DNA of 37,559 nucleotides from Devosiaceae bacterium. Its GTDB lineage: Bacteria > Pseudomonadota > Alphaproteobacteria > Rhizobiales > Devosiaceae. The DNA lies in assembly GCA_021648375.1 (NCBI GenBank), contig JAKISW010000027.1:1-37559 (forward strand). Reading direction: 5' to 3'. Position numbers and translations under genes: made by a program. Within the stretch, counting starts at the first letter, position 1. The number at the start of each line of letters is the position of its first letter. Shown piece by piece: positions 14,185 to 24,093 of the stretch. The notes below the pieces were generated by a model. That model saw only the letters and a list, made by a program, of their open reading frames with translations. It ran no database searches and was not told the origin of the DNA.

Positions 14185-15600
14185 ATGGCTCTCACACGCA
14201 GACAATTTATGACCAACAGTGCAACTGGAATAGCTGGCGCAGGAGCTTTATCCCTTGTGCCATTTCAGGTTTTTGCCGCCATGGCCGAGGATGGGTTTTT
14301 GGAACTTACGGCAAAAGAAGTGCAAAAAAACCTGATTTCAGAAGAATATCCCGCTTCAACCCTTTGGACTTATAACGGGGAAAGCCCCGGGCCACAGATA
14401 CGGGTTAAGCGTGGGGAGCGGGTAAAAGTTCGTCTGATCAATCAGCTTTCGGAGCCGACCTCCATTCACTGGCACGGGATCAGGATTGATAATGCTATGG
14501 ATGGGGTTTCCGGGCTGACTCAGGATGCGGTATTGCCGGGAGAAACATTTGACTATGATTTTGTTGTGCCGGATGTGGGCACCTATTGGTATCACGCCCA
14601 TACCAAAACATGGAACCAGGTGGCGCGTGGCCTTTATGGGGTGTTGATTGTTGAGGATGATGAAGAGATCTTTGATTTAGAGCATGACATAGTGCTGGTT
14701 TTGGATGATTGGCGATTGGGGCAGGATGGCACGCTGGATATTTTGAGCCTTGGCTCTACGGTGGACTGGTCGCATGAGGGGCGGTTGGGCAATTGGCTGA
14801 CGATAAATGGCAGGCCACCCCATGAAAATGAGATAAATGCCGGGGAGCCTTATCGGTTGCGCCTGATCAATGCTTCCAATGCCAGAAGTTTTGAAATTGA
14901 TCCCAATTCATTTAAGGCAAAAATTATTGCCTTTGACGGGCAGGCAACCCCGGAGGCGCAAACTTTAGCCTATTCTCCAATGCTGTTGGGGCCGGCCCAA
15001 AGGGTTGATCTGCTGGTGCAACCTCAGCCGGGGGAAAATTTTTCCATCAATGAAATGTCCGATGGTCAGAACTACCCCCTGGTAAATTTCAGGGTTCTTG
15101 GCGAAAAAAAACCAGAAACTGTGGATATTAGAATTGCCCCCAATCCGTTGCCGGAGCCGGATATTGAAAATGCGCTCACATTCAAATTACACATGAGTGG
15201 CGGTGCCATGAATAGTATTGGGGATGCGGTATTTAACGGAGAGCAGCTTGAGGGTGAGGATTTTATCAACTTCAAGCAATTCTGGGCCTTTAATGGCGTA
15301 GTTAATCTTTCTGACGAGCCGTTTTTTGCTGTTGAGCGAAATCAAAGCGTGATTATTGAAGTATTTAACGACACCAGCTTTTTGCATGCAATGCATGCCC
15401 ATGGCCATCACTTCAGGGTCATCGAGAGGGTTGGGGTTGATATTGATGAGGGCATGCCCTGGCGCGATACGTTTATGATCGGGGCGCGCCAGACAACGCG
15501 TATTGCCTTTGTGGCGGATAATCCGGGCAAGTGGTTGTTCCATTGTCATATGCTTGAACATGCGGCGGCGGGAATGATTACATGGTTTGATGTAAGTTAA
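14185..15600 (+). CDS. Tat-exported multicopper oxidase (CueO/CopA-like)
   Basis: The start at 14185 has an AGGAAA ribosome site. It exposes a twin-arginine signal (TRRQFMTNSATGIAGAGALSL), so the folded copper enzyme is exported to the periplasm. The 471-residue protein has three cupredoxin domains with all copper ligands visible: His95-Trp-His97, His137-x-His139, HAMHAHGHH near the C-terminus, and His453-Cys454-His455 with His459 and the axial Met464. It couples substrate oxidation to reduction of oxygen to water. Copper(I) detoxification is the usual role for this type, but a methionine-rich insert like that of CueO is not evident. Phenolic substrates are another possibility. No copper pump is adjacent. 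Confidence 0.88.
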   Translation: MALTRRQFMTNSATGIAGAGALSLVPFQVFAAMAEDGFLELTAKEVQKNLISEEYPASTLWTYNGESPGPQIRVKRGERVKVRLINQLSEPTSIHWHGIRIDNAMDGVSGLTQDAVLPGETFDYDFVVPDVGTYWYHAHTKTWNQVARGLYGVLIVEDDEEIFDLEHDIVLVLDDWRLGQDGTLDILSLGSTVDWSHEGRLGNWLTINGRPPHENEINAGEPYRLRLINASNARSFEIDPNSFKAKIIAFDGQATPEAQTLAYSPMLLGPAQRVDLLVQPQPGENFSINEMSDGQNYPLVNFRVLGEKKPETVDIRIAPNPLPEPDIENALTFKLHMSGGAMNSIGDAVFNGEQLEGEDFINFKQFWAFNGVVNLSDEPFFAVERNQSVIIEVFNDTSFLHAMHAHGHHFRVIERVGVDIDEGMPWRDTFMIGARQTTRIAFVADNPGKWLFHCHMLEHAAAGMITWFDVS

Positions 15601-15660
15601 ATACTGACCCTAGTTTTACGCCTCATAATATCTCTGCGGGTTTTTGCGCTAAAGCCTCTT

Positions 15661-16227
15661 TTATTCAGGCTGGTTTGGCAAGGAAGTTGGAATGGTGCAA
15701 AACCCCTGGGCCGGTACATCAAGGGCCGAATTGAATTTGCTGGAAAGGTTTTGGAAGCAAATCACAGCCGTTAGCTCAACCAGCGCATCATCATTAAATT
15801 GAGTCTTAAGCTGGTCCATCATTGTCTGATCAATATTGCGCTCGGTACGGGTTATGGCATCGGCATAATCAAGGGCAATTTTTTGGCGCTGGCTGAACAA
15901 TTCGCTTTGGGACCAGTCATCAAGTGCTTGTACCATTTCAGTACTGACACCGCGTTTTAACAGGGTGGCCGAATTTATATCGACGCAAAATTCACAATGG
16001 TTGATTTTTGAAACCAGCACCGTAACCAGCGATCGTAGCGCCGGTTCGACGGGGGATTTTTTGCGATCAAGGGCACCATAAAACAGGGCCAGGGTGACAA
16101 AAACCTTAGGGGATCTGGCCCATAACATTCCCGGTTCCAAGACCTTGCCATATTTACGTTTCTGGTTCCAAAAAAACAGGCGGATAAACCAGGGGTAGGA
16201 TTTAATGGGTTTTGTTGGAACATACAT
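15661..16227 (-). CDS. Carboxymuconolactone decarboxylase/AhpD-like protein
   Basis: The 188-residue protein contains the AhpD-type pair of cysteines in HCEFCVDINSATLLKRG within an all-helical fold (ALRSLVTVLVSKINHCEFCVDINS). Family members act as thiol peroxidase partners or as decarboxylases; the CxxC favours redox activity. The start at 16227 is chosen because AAGGAA lies upstream at good spacing. An ATG seven codons earlier is possible. It is divergent from the pirin gene; an AATTG-TTAG-CAATT dyad at 16253-16266 in the gap could be regulatory. Confidence 0.8.
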   Translation of the reverse strand: MYVPTKPIKSYPWFIRLFFWNQKRKYGKVLEPGMLWARSPKVFVTLALFYGALDRKKSPVEPALRSLVTVLVSKINHCEFCVDINSATLLKRGVSTEMVQALDDWSQSELFSQRQKIALDYADAITRTERNIDQTMMDQLKTQFNDDALVELTAVICFQNLSSKFNSALDVPAQGFCTIPTSLPNQPE

Positions 16228-16347
16228 AAGGTTTGCTTCCTTGAACATTTTGAATTGTTAGCAATTATTATTTGCGCTTCATCATATGTCAGGGATAGGG
16301 TTGATGTCCTCCTCCTCATCAAAGAATGATAGAAAAGGGTGATCAAT

Positions 16348-17259
16348 ATGTCGATCCGGGCAGTAAAAAACACCAAACAGGCCATCCCCACCATGGAGGG
16401 GGCGGGGGTAAAACTACATCGGGCGTTTGGATTTAACGATACATCGGATACCGATCCGTTTTTGTTGTTTGATGATTTTCGCAATGATAATCCAGCTGAT
16501 TATGAGGCCGGATTTCCATGGCATCCCCATCGGGGAATTGAAACAATTACCTATGTTTTGGCGGGGCAGGCCACTCATCAGGACAGCCTTGGAAATTCTG
16601 GCACATTGGGGGCTGGCGATGTACAATGGATGACTGCCGGGTCCGGCATTATGCATCAGGAAATGCCAAAGGGTGACAAGGATGGCCGGATGCACGGGTT
16701 TCAGCTCTGGGCCAATTTACCCAGATCTTTAAAAATGACCACGCCGCGCTATCAGGATGTAGAGGCAAAAGAAATCCCTGAAATAGTTGATGATGACGGC
16801 ACAATAGCGCGGGTAATAGTTGGAGATTTTTGGGGAAAAAGCGGGCCGGTGGATGGTATTGCCGCCAAACCGCAATATCTGGATATAAGTGTGCCGGCAG
16901 GGGTTAAAAAAACCATCAAAATTGATGCCTATCGCAACGTTTTTGCCTATGTATTTGAGGGGGAGGGAGCATTTGTGGACGCTTCAAAACCTGTTGGCAT
17001 ATTGACCGAAAAAGAACTCAATGGTGAAGAAATTCAAATTCGGGATTTGTCAGGTAACCGAACACTGATATATTTTGACACGGGTGATGAAATCGTTGTG
17101 CAGGCCGGTGAGCGTGGAGTGAGATTTTTGCTGATTTCCGGTAAACCTCTTAAGGAGCCGGTGGCATGGCACGGCCCGATCGTTATGAATACGCGTGAAG
17201 AATTAAAGCAGGCAGTTGATGATTTGCAAAAGGGCACATTCATCAAGCATGGCTCCTGA
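16348..17259 (+). CDS. Pirin family protein
   Basis: This 303-residue bicupin starts at ATG 16348 behind AAGGGTG. The N-terminal cupin has the metal site region FPWHPHRGIETITYVLAGQATHQDS and GSGIMHQEMP. The C-terminal cupin and pirin_C region follow (AYRNVFAYVFEGEGAF). Bacterial pirins have been linked to quercetin dioxygenase activity and to regulation of central metabolism, but the substrate here is not predictable. It is followed 33 bases later by a SemiSWEET gene, and the two may be co-transcribed. Confidence 0.88.
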   Translation: MSIRAVKNTKQAIPTMEGAGVKLHRAFGFNDTSDTDPFLLFDDFRNDNPADYEAGFPWHPHRGIETITYVLAGQATHQDSLGNSGTLGAGDVQWMTAGSGIMHQEMPKGDKDGRMHGFQLWANLPRSLKMTTPRYQDVEAKEIPEIVDDDGTIARVIVGDFWGKSGPVDGIAAKPQYLDISVPAGVKKTIKIDAYRNVFAYVFEGEGAFVDASKPVGILTEKELNGEEIQIRDLSGNRTLIYFDTGDEIVVQAGERGVRFLLISGKPLKEPVAWHGPIVMNTREELKQAVDDLQKGTFIKHGS

Positions 17260-17292
17260 ATTTGACACATAAAAAATCACGGGAGAAATACC

Positions 17293-17553
17293 ATGGCGCC
17301 ATGGATGATTGAAACAATCGGGATGCTGGCCGCGATTATGGGCACCATTGGCTGGCTGCCGCAAGCCATGAAAACCATCCGAACTCGAGAAACAAAAGAT
17401 CTTTCCCTGTGGACCAATGCAATGTTGTTGGCTGCGGTCAGTTTATGGCTTGTCTATGGAATAATGATTGGATCGTGGCCAGTGGTGCTGGGTAATATCG
17501 TTTCAATTGTTCTGGTTGGAGCGATTGTTGTCCTTAAAATTCGCCATGGTTGA
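17293..17553 (+). CDS. SemiSWEET sugar transporter
   Basis: The 86-residue protein has three transmembrane helices. Its PQ-loop motif is in GWLPQAMKTIRTRETKDLSLWTNAM (Pro23-Gln24). This is the half-size bacterial relative of eukaryotic SWEET transporters, working as a dimer to let sugars cross the inner membrane by alternating access. GGGAG precedes the start. The substrate is not evident. Confidence 0.88.
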   Translation: MAPWMIETIGMLAAIMGTIGWLPQAMKTIRTRETKDLSLWTNAMLLAAVSLWLVYGIMIGSWPVVLGNIVSIVLVGAIVVLKIRHG

Positions 17554-17624
17554 TTTTCTCAATCTTGCCAAACTTGCAGTTTTGCCCTTAGGATTACTAA
17601 AAAAAGTATTTAGGGAGATATGAA

Positions 17625-18917
17625 ATGGCGTTGAGGGAAAACCGGGTAAATAAGCAAGTTGTGAAAAAAAATCCCAAAGCGGGCCGATTGCTGATCGGGA
17701 TCGCAGCCTTTTTTATTTTAACGAGCTCAGTGCAGGCCGGACCAGCACTGGATAATTGTGCGGCACAAGCTGCCAGTCCCTATGAAGAGGGCTTTGAAGA
17801 AATTGGTACAACATTGCGGGAGATGAATTTGTCTGACGCAATCAGGGCCTGCAATATTGCAGTCTCTCAGGAGCCGAATGAAATACAGGCCCATGCCTGG
17901 CTTGGGCGAGCTTTGTGGAATGATAAGCAGGCTGAACGGGCATTTGAGCATTTAAGAGCTGGTGCTGATGCGGGCAATTTACTGGCCATGACCACCCTTG
18001 GAAATATGTTGATTGATGGGGACGGGGTTGAAGCAGACCCTGCAAGGGGCGCACAAATGTTGCGCGAGGCAGCGGAGGCCGGATTTGCCACTGCCCAGAA
18101 TTCCTATGGTTTGGCGCTGGATTTTGGCGATGGGGTGGAACAAAATTTTGTCGAGGCGGCCCGTTGGTATCGGCGAGCTGCGATAAATGGATTTCCACGG
18201 GCGATGACAAATATGGGGCTTATGTATGAGGATGGTCTGGGGGTTGACCAGGATTATGTGGCAGCTACGGCCTGGTTTGAACGGGCGGTGGAAAAAAACG
18301 ATCCGTCCGGTCAGGTTAATCTTGGGCGCATGCTCGATCGGGGGCTGGCTGGTAAGGTGGATTATGAGCGGGCCGTTGAACTTTATGAAATGGCCTCAGA
18401 GCAGGGCAATCTGTTTGGCCTGAATAATCTTGGTTTAATGTATGAAATGGGGCGTGGTGTTGAGCAAAATTTTGAAAAAGCCGTAGGCCTTTATATGCAG
18501 GCCGCCGATCAGGGGCTGCCCCTTGGTAAATATAATCTCGCTCTTTCATACATTAGCGGCGAGGGAGTTAAGCCGGATGTGGCAAGGGCCATTGAGCTTT
18601 ATATGGAAGCTGCCAACCAGGGCCATGCTCTTTCCCAGTACAATCTTGGGGTTATTTATGTTGAGGGGGAAATAGTTGAGCGCGATTATTCTGAGGGTTT
18701 CAGGTGGACACAAATGGCAGCAGATCAGCAAAATGCAAATGCTCAAAATAATATGGGTTATTTGCTGGAAAATGGATTTGGCGTTGAAGAAGATCTGGAC
18801 AGCGCTGTTCAGTGGTTTGAGCTTGCGGCCGCCCAGGGTAACGAGCTGGCAATCGAGGCATTGCAGCGCATAAATTCTGCTCAAGCTTCAAAGGGGCCGG
18901 TAGGTAAAGCGAAATAA
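17625..18917 (+). CDS. Exported Sel1-like repeat protein
   Basis: The 430-residue protein begins with a basic region and a hydrophobic stretch (LLIGIAAFFILTSSVQA) that looks like a signal peptide. A TPR-like segment at about 70-105 leads into roughly eight Sel1-like repeats of 36 residues (for example YGLALDFGDGVEQNFVEAARWYRRAAINGFPRAM). Such solenoids are protein-binding scaffolds used in envelope signalling or assembly. The partner cannot be told. A strong AGGGAGATAT ribosome site supports the start. The gene is convergent with the exporter operon that follows, with no clear terminator between. Confidence 0.85.
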   Translation: MALRENRVNKQVVKKNPKAGRLLIGIAAFFILTSSVQAGPALDNCAAQAASPYEEGFEEIGTTLREMNLSDAIRACNIAVSQEPNEIQAHAWLGRALWNDKQAERAFEHLRAGADAGNLLAMTTLGNMLIDGDGVEADPARGAQMLREAAEAGFATAQNSYGLALDFGDGVEQNFVEAARWYRRAAINGFPRAMTNMGLMYEDGLGVDQDYVAATAWFERAVEKNDPSGQVNLGRMLDRGLAGKVDYERAVELYEMASEQGNLFGLNNLGLMYEMGRGVEQNFEKAVGLYMQAADQGLPLGKYNLALSYISGEGVKPDVARAIELYMEAANQGHALSQYNLGVIYVEGEIVERDYSEGFRWTQMAADQQNANAQNNMGYLLENGFGVEEDLDSAVQWFELAAAQGNELAIEALQRINSAQASKGPVGKAK

Positions 18918-18960
18918 TGTCTTTCGTATCACTCCTTGTGGTTTCTGTTCATAGTGGCCA

Positions 18961-19698
18961 TTATTCAGAATGAGAAGAAAAAAACCGATAGATTAACAAC
19001 AGCACCACCAGGTGTGAGACTGCAGCAAAGAACAGCAAAACCAATAGTGATAATTCGCCTGCGAGCGGATTTTGAATCAATTCGCCGATCCAAAACCCGG
19101 GAAGAGGCGCGGATAAAAAGCGCCAGGGGGATGGAATAAAAGCCAGCAAAGGCGCCAGGGAAAATAAATTTATTACCTTGGTCATGGCCAGTCCCTGCAC
19201 TTTGTTTTTTGCAATTGCAGGCAGGGTAAAATTTACCATTGCCGCCTGCACTGCGCACAATATGACTAGGGTCATAACTATAAGAAGTCCGATTTTGGGG
19301 AACAGGAATGGCATGGAGATCAAGGCGATTGCTCCTCCCATAAAAGAAGCCAGCGCAGCGCGATAAATGGCAACACCGTTTTTACCGATGGGGGTGACAT
19401 CAAGGGCCAGCAACGGCCCTTCGTCACGCTCTTCAAGGATTAAAAATCCGGTTATCCAACCAATGAGATAGGCAGGCATGAGTAATACCAGCGGGGCCAC
19501 ATATCTGGAAATTTCTTTAATATTCCAGGAGTTTAGTGCTGCCTCATTCATTGGCTTTTGAAACAGGACAAAAAGCAGCAATGGCAGGATAGCAAAGGCC
19601 AAAACCAAAAGCATGACCGGTTCGCGCAAAATATTGCGCACATCGCCAAGAAACAGGCCCGTTAATCTTGCTGGAGCAAAAGGGGCAAGAGCACTCAT
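18961..19698 (-). CDS. ABC-2 type exporter permease, second subunit
   Basis: The 245-residue protein has about six hydrophobic segments (MLLVLAFAILPLLLFVLF, YVAPLVLLMPAYLIGWITGFLIL, and four more). The ATG at 19698 overlaps the stop of the preceding permease gene (ATGA, 19695-19698), which fixes the start. Two unequal permeases plus one ATPase match the layout of the mycobacterial fluoroquinolone exporter Rv2686c-Rv2688c. That substrate is only a guess here. It is the last gene of a three-gene minus-strand operon. Confidence 0.82.
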   Translation of the reverse strand: MSALAPFAPARLTGLFLGDVRNILREPVMLLVLAFAILPLLLFVLFQKPMNEAALNSWNIKEISRYVAPLVLLMPAYLIGWITGFLILEERDEGPLLALDVTPIGKNGVAIYRAALASFMGGAIALISMPFLFPKIGLLIVMTLVILCAVQAAMVNFTLPAIAKNKVQGLAMTKVINLFSLAPLLAFIPSPWRFLSAPLPGFWIGELIQNPLAGELSLLVLLFFAAVSHLVVLLLIYRFFSSHSE

Positions 19699-20393
19699 GT
19701 CCGGGCGAACTCCCTTCTTATAGAACGAAGGCCAAACCACAGGCAAAGCAGAGTAAAAACTAGAGTTGTAAATAGCAATAGTAGTATTTGACTACGGTCA
19801 ATTTCATAAGCTCCAAAACTGGCCAGTATAAGACGAAAGTGAGCAGCAGCGGGAATGAATTGTGCCCAAAGGGGGAAAGGCTGCATCAGGGCGAAAAACA
19901 TTGGTATTACTATGGGAATGAATATTGCGCCTGCCCCCATCATATAGGAAGTCACAGTGGGAAACATATTGGCAATGGGAAAGCCGATGGCGATAAAACT
20001 GATTGAGACCAGAGTCACAGTAGTAAGAAACAGGGGCCAGTTTAAAAGGGGATGAAAAATTATGCCGATGATGGAGGCGGCTATCAGGCTGGCAAAAGTC
20101 AGGGTGAGGATTTTGGACCAGAAGTAAGCACTTGCAGAAATTGGCGTTATCGCCAAAGCCCGCTGGGTATCCTCTCCCTTCTCCAGCATTATCAGCGCAC
20201 CAAGAAAAAATACCCCGAGAGCCGACGGGTCAGAATATACGAAAAGCACCACTACCCAGGTGGGAAGATATTGGCCAAGCGAAAACAGAACAATTCCATA
20301 AATCGCCAGCACAAATCCATAGGCCAGATAAATTCCATTGCGAAATTGCAAAAGTATATCATGGCGAACAAGAGCGAAAAAATATCGGGGCAT
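19695..20393 (-). CDS. ABC-2 type exporter permease, first subunit
   Basis: The 232-residue membrane protein has about six transmembrane segments and the cytoplasmic loop MLEKGEDTQRALAITPISASAYFWSKI, a common feature of ABC-2 permeases. It starts in TGATG with the ATPase stop and ends in ATGA with the second permease, so all three genes are translationally coupled. It should pair with the following subunit to form the export channel. Confidence 0.82.
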   Translation of the reverse strand: MPRYFFALVRHDILLQFRNGIYLAYGFVLAIYGIVLFSLGQYLPTWVVVLFVYSDPSALGVFFLGALIMLEKGEDTQRALAITPISASAYFWSKILTLTFASLIAASIIGIIFHPLLNWPLFLTTVTLVSISFIAIGFPIANMFPTVTSYMMGAGAIFIPIVIPMFFALMQPFPLWAQFIPAAAHFRLILASFGAYEIDRSQILLLLFTTLVFTLLCLWFGLRSIRREFART

Positions 20394-21319
20394 CAGCTTT
20401 TTTTGCCCCCATTTTTAACTGTTTTTGCGCTTTGACTGACGGAATTGGTGACCTCGATAAATACCTCTTCAAGACTTGCCTCAAGGGTATGGATGGAGCG
20501 AATATCAGATTGTTTGAGTGCCTTTAAAAATTGTTGGTTTTCGCCCAGGTTTTTTATGGGGAAGCGGGATGAAACCATACCGTTTTTGCCCTTTACGATC
20601 AGTTCAACCTGATGTTTTCCATAGGAAAGTTTTAGCTCATTGGGGGCGCCGGTAACCGGAATTTCTCCGTTAAACAAAAATCCCACCCGATCACATATCT
20701 GATCGGCCTCTGCCATATTGTGAGTGGTTAGGAAAATGGTTTTGCCCTGATCTTTTAGGTGGGTCAGAAGATCGTGGGTCTTGCGGGCGCGGGCCGGGTC
20801 CTGCCCTGTGGTCGGCTCATCCAAAAACAACAATTTGGGGTCGTGAATAAGGGCGCGGCAAAGATTGAGGCGCATTTTCATGCCCTTGGAAAAATTTGCC
20901 ACCCGATGATTGGCCGCTTCCCTTAAGCCAACCATCTCCAGAACCTGAAGCGGATTAAGGGTTGGCACTGAATAAAGGGAGGCAAATAAAGTCAGATTTT
21001 CCATAGCACTAAGGCGCAGATAAAGGGCCGGCAATTCAAAACATACTCCGATATCCTGATAGAATTGGCGCGAAATGCTTGAAATCGGCTGGGAAAAGAC
21101 GTCAGCCGTGCCGGAAAAACCTTTTAACAGTCCCATGAGGATTTTCTGGGTGGTGGATTTGCCACAGCCGGAGGGGCCAAGCAGACCAAATATCTCACCC
21201 TTATAAATATCCAGGTTGAGACCGTTCAAAACTATTTCTGATGAATGGGGATAGCTAAATGACAGATTTTTTACTGCAATTACTGCCATATTGTCCGGGC
21301 TGGAAATCGAGGTGGTCAT
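20393..21319 (-). CDS. ABC-2 type exporter ATP-binding protein
   Basis: The 308-residue ATPase has Walker A GPSGCGKST, Walker B LLFLDEPTTGQDP and the H-loop TTHNM. The signature is NFSKGMKMRLNLCRAL instead of canonical LSGGQ; FSKGM-type signatures are common in drug and lipid exporters of this class. A C-terminal extension of about 70 residues follows the core. It heads the exporter operon and energises export through the two permeases. A Met ten residues in (MAVIAVKNL) is an alternative start. Substrate unknown. Confidence 0.88.
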   Translation of the reverse strand: MTTSISSPDNMAVIAVKNLSFSYPHSSEIVLNGLNLDIYKGEIFGLLGPSGCGKSTTQKILMGLLKGFSGTADVFSQPISSISRQFYQDIGVCFELPALYLRLSAMENLTLFASLYSVPTLNPLQVLEMVGLREAANHRVANFSKGMKMRLNLCRALIHDPKLLFLDEPTTGQDPARARKTHDLLTHLKDQGKTIFLTTHNMAEADQICDRVGFLFNGEIPVTGAPNELKLSYGKHQVELIVKGKNGMVSSRFPIKNLGENQQFLKALKQSDIRSIHTLEASLEEVFIEVTNSVSQSAKTVKNGGKKS

Positions 21320-21523
21320 GGCATTTGCTTCCAGTTGCGCGCATAATTATGGGCCTGAATTCTCAAGGTAGACTAAACCGGCCTGCGGAAAGATAAAAGA
21401 GGAAAACAAAATATTGTAGGATTTGTGGCTTGACTTTTATGGCATGGTTGTTCATGCTTTGTTCGAAAAATAGTGTAAATTTGTTGCAGACTTGGTGACT
21501 GGTAAACTGGAAAGAATTGAATT

Positions 21524-22672
21524 TTGGTTGAGCCGTTCAAGAATTTTTTTAACCCGGAAATGATTGCCCGGATGGGTGAATATTTGCGAAGTAGCGCGAC
21601 AGGGTATGGGGTTGATTTTGATGAGCAGGGGTTTGTTGGCTTTTGCGTTGAGGGCATTGAGAGCCGAGAATTAAAAGAGCGATCCAACAGAATTGTTGAG
21701 GGTTTAAAAAAGTATCTGCCAGGTGAGTTTTTGCTGGCTGGGAAAATTCTGGTGGGCAGTCTTGATCCTTCTTCCGAGCTGCCGCTTGATACGTCTGGTG
21801 ATTTGATGCGGGGCGTTGGAATTCGCGGCTGGGCGATTATGCCAATGGCTGATTATGTGGGGGAGGCTGGTTTTGGTCATGTGGATGAAGCTTTGGAAAT
21901 TTTGCGGGAGCTCACCTGTCGCTGGTCGTCGGAATTTGGCATCAGGCCGTTTTTCAGAGATCATCCTGAGCAGGCCTTAAGTATTGTTGGCAGTTGGTTA
22001 GGGGATGACAATTTTCATGTGCGCCGCCTGATAAGTGAGGGAAGCAGGCCGCGTCTTCCCTGGGGTTTGCGATTACACAATTTTATTGAGGATCCGGCAC
22101 CGGTTATTAAATTGCTTGAGCAATTAAAGGATGATCCAAGTGAATATGTGCGTCGTTCGGTGGCTAATAATCTCAATGACATAGCAAAAGACCATCCGGA
22201 TCTGGTGGCAGAATTAGCTAAAAACTGGTTAAAAAATGCTTCGAGCGATCGAAAACGGTTGGTGCGGCATGCTTTGCGCTCTTTGATAAAACAGGGGCAC
22301 AAGGGAGCTTTGCAGGCCCTTGGTTATGGTGATGCCAATATTGAAATAAATAATTTCAAGGTTTTAACGCCTGAAGTTACCTTGGGCGGGGCGCTGGAAT
22401 TTGAGTTGAATTTGGCTTCTGTTGGTACCGATGAGCAGGCGTTGATTATTGATTATGTGGTACATCACATAAAAGCCAATGGCAAAACCAGTGGCAAGGT
22501 TTTTAAGTGGAAGAATACACACCTGAAATCTGGAGCTGAACTGAGTGCGCAAAAGCGCCATCCGATGAAGCCGATTACCACCCGCAAATATTATGGCGGG
22601 GGGCATCGGGTTGAAATATTGATCAATGGCGAAACTGTTTGCGGTGCGGATTTTGAGTTGAAACTGATTTGA
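21524..22672 (+). CDS. AlkC-like DNA alkylation-repair glycosylase (HEAT-repeat)
   Basis: The 382-residue frame starts with TTG (21524), nine bases after GGAAAG, giving LVEPFKNFFNPEMIARMGEY, the typical AlkC N-terminus. HEAT-like repeats form the middle (FIEDPAPVIKLLEQLKDDPSEYVRRSVANNLNDIAKDHPDLVAEL). These glycosylases release methylated adenines such as 3-methyladenine. The last 110 residues (from INNFKVLTPEVTLGGALEF) look like a beta sandwich, matching the Ig-like domain reported in one AlkC branch. No adaptive-response operator is visible. It stands alone between divergent and convergent neighbours. Confidence 0.82.
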   Translation: MVEPFKNFFNPEMIARMGEYLRSSATGYGVDFDEQGFVGFCVEGIESRELKERSNRIVEGLKKYLPGEFLLAGKILVGSLDPSSELPLDTSGDLMRGVGIRGWAIMPMADYVGEAGFGHVDEALEILRELTCRWSSEFGIRPFFRDHPEQALSIVGSWLGDDNFHVRRLISEGSRPRLPWGLRLHNFIEDPAPVIKLLEQLKDDPSEYVRRSVANNLNDIAKDHPDLVAELAKNWLKNASSDRKRLVRHALRSLIKQGHKGALQALGYGDANIEINNFKVLTPEVTLGGALEFELNLASVGTDEQALIIDYVVHHIKANGKTSGKVFKWKNTHLKSGAELSAQKRHPMKPITTRKYYGGGHRVEILINGETVCGADFELKLI

Positions 22673-22722
22673 GGGTTTTGGTGCCAGGAGATTGGGGGTA
22701 AATTAACTTACAGAGTTCTTGA

Positions 22723-23760
22723 TCATAGAGTTCTTGGATATTGCATGTAAATTTCATGAATGCCGGTTAAAACCTCTTCGTTAAGGGTGATATCTATGGC
22801 CCCAATGTTGGTTTTTAATTGCTCCAGATTTGTCGCACCGATAATTACAGAGGTCATAAACGGCTTGGAAAGACAAAACGCTATGGCCATCTGAGCCACA
22901 TCCAGATTGTGTTTTTTGGCGAGCTCCATATATTTCCTTATTGCCGGTTCAGTGCGTTTATTGGCCCTGTAAAATGAGCTGGATATATCGCCACGGGTGC
23001 CCTTTGGATTAGCACCATTAAGGTATTTTCCGGTCAGAACTCCGGCTCCAAGAGGTGAATAGGCGAGCAGGCCTACATCCTCATGATGGGCCAGTTCTGC
23101 AAGATCCAGATCATAATAGCGGCGCAGGAAATTGTATTCGTTTTGGATTGAGGCTATGCGGGGAAGTTTTTTTTCTTCAGATAGTCGCAGATATTGCATG
23201 GTGCCCCATGCGGTTTCGTTGGAAAGCCCGATATGGCGAATTTTTCCCTCGTCTACCAAAGATTGCAGGGTTTCAAGCACTTCGGTAAAATTGGAAGCAA
23301 GAGAATTACGATCCTGCTTAAACGGTTCATAGGTCCATGAGTTTTCGAAGTGATAGCTGCCCCGATTTGGCCAGTGAAGCTGATAAAGATCAATATAGTC
23401 GGTTTGCAGGCGCTTTAGAGAGCCCTCAACGGCCTGGCGAATGGTTTTTTTATCCATTGGAGAACTATTCCGAATCCAGGGAAGGCCTGGCCCAGCAATC
23501 TTACTGGCCAAAATCCATTGATCTCGTTTGCCGCTTTTTTTAAACCAGGAGCCAATTATTTCTTCGGTTGCACCACAGGTTTTCTCTTCGGGCGGGACGG
23601 CATAAAGTTCTGCCGTATCCATGAAGTTTACACCGGCCTCCATAGCCAGTTCAATTTGTTTGTGGCCTTCAGCTTCGGTATTCTGGCGACCCCATGTCAT
23701 TGTTCCAAGACAAATTTGGGATACCTTTAGATCGGTGCGGCCAAGATTGTTAAACTTCAC
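22723..23760 (-). CDS. Aldo/keto reductase, Tas-like
   Basis: The 345-residue enzyme begins MKFNNLGRTDLKVSQICLGTMTWG and has the full aldo/keto reductase tetrad: Asp48, Tyr53, Lys87 and His129. The NADPH site is supplied by the C-terminal YSPLGAGVLTGKY and SVIIGATNLEQL motifs. Length and the CLGTMTWG / VNFMDTAELYAVPP text match E. coli Tas. The physiological substrate is uncertain even for Tas. It is convergent with alkC and has no obvious partner. Confidence 0.88.
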   Translation of the reverse strand: MKFNNLGRTDLKVSQICLGTMTWGRQNTEAEGHKQIELAMEAGVNFMDTAELYAVPPEEKTCGATEEIIGSWFKKSGKRDQWILASKIAGPGLPWIRNSSPMDKKTIRQAVEGSLKRLQTDYIDLYQLHWPNRGSYHFENSWTYEPFKQDRNSLASNFTEVLETLQSLVDEGKIRHIGLSNETAWGTMQYLRLSEEKKLPRIASIQNEYNFLRRYYDLDLAELAHHEDVGLLAYSPLGAGVLTGKYLNGANPKGTRGDISSSFYRANKRTEPAIRKYMELAKKHNLDVAQMAIAFCLSKPFMTSVIIGATNLEQLKTNIGAIDITLNEEVLTGIHEIYMQYPRTL

Positions 23761-24016
23761 GGGAATGACTTTCTTTTTGAAAAATTCGAATACAAAAATT
23801 TTAAAAATAATCTGTGTAGTTTATTGGGTCGGGCTTTGACCTGCAAGAAAATTTTTGGAAACTGACATGAGACAATTGAACAGCTTACTCTATCGAATTT
23901 TCTTAGTTTTTATGCCAAAAATTTGAAAAGTGAATATTGATGAAATTAGCTCTTCCCAATTGCCCATCTTGAGCCTATATAGGCCTCGCACCAAATTGGT
24001 TGGTGCAATTATTTGG

Positions 24017-24093
<77 letters not shown>

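Noticed and set aside
23761..24016. Possible small gene between the aldo/keto reductase and the tRNA
   Set aside because: Only very short frames without ribosome sites are seen; the stretch most likely contains the two promoters.
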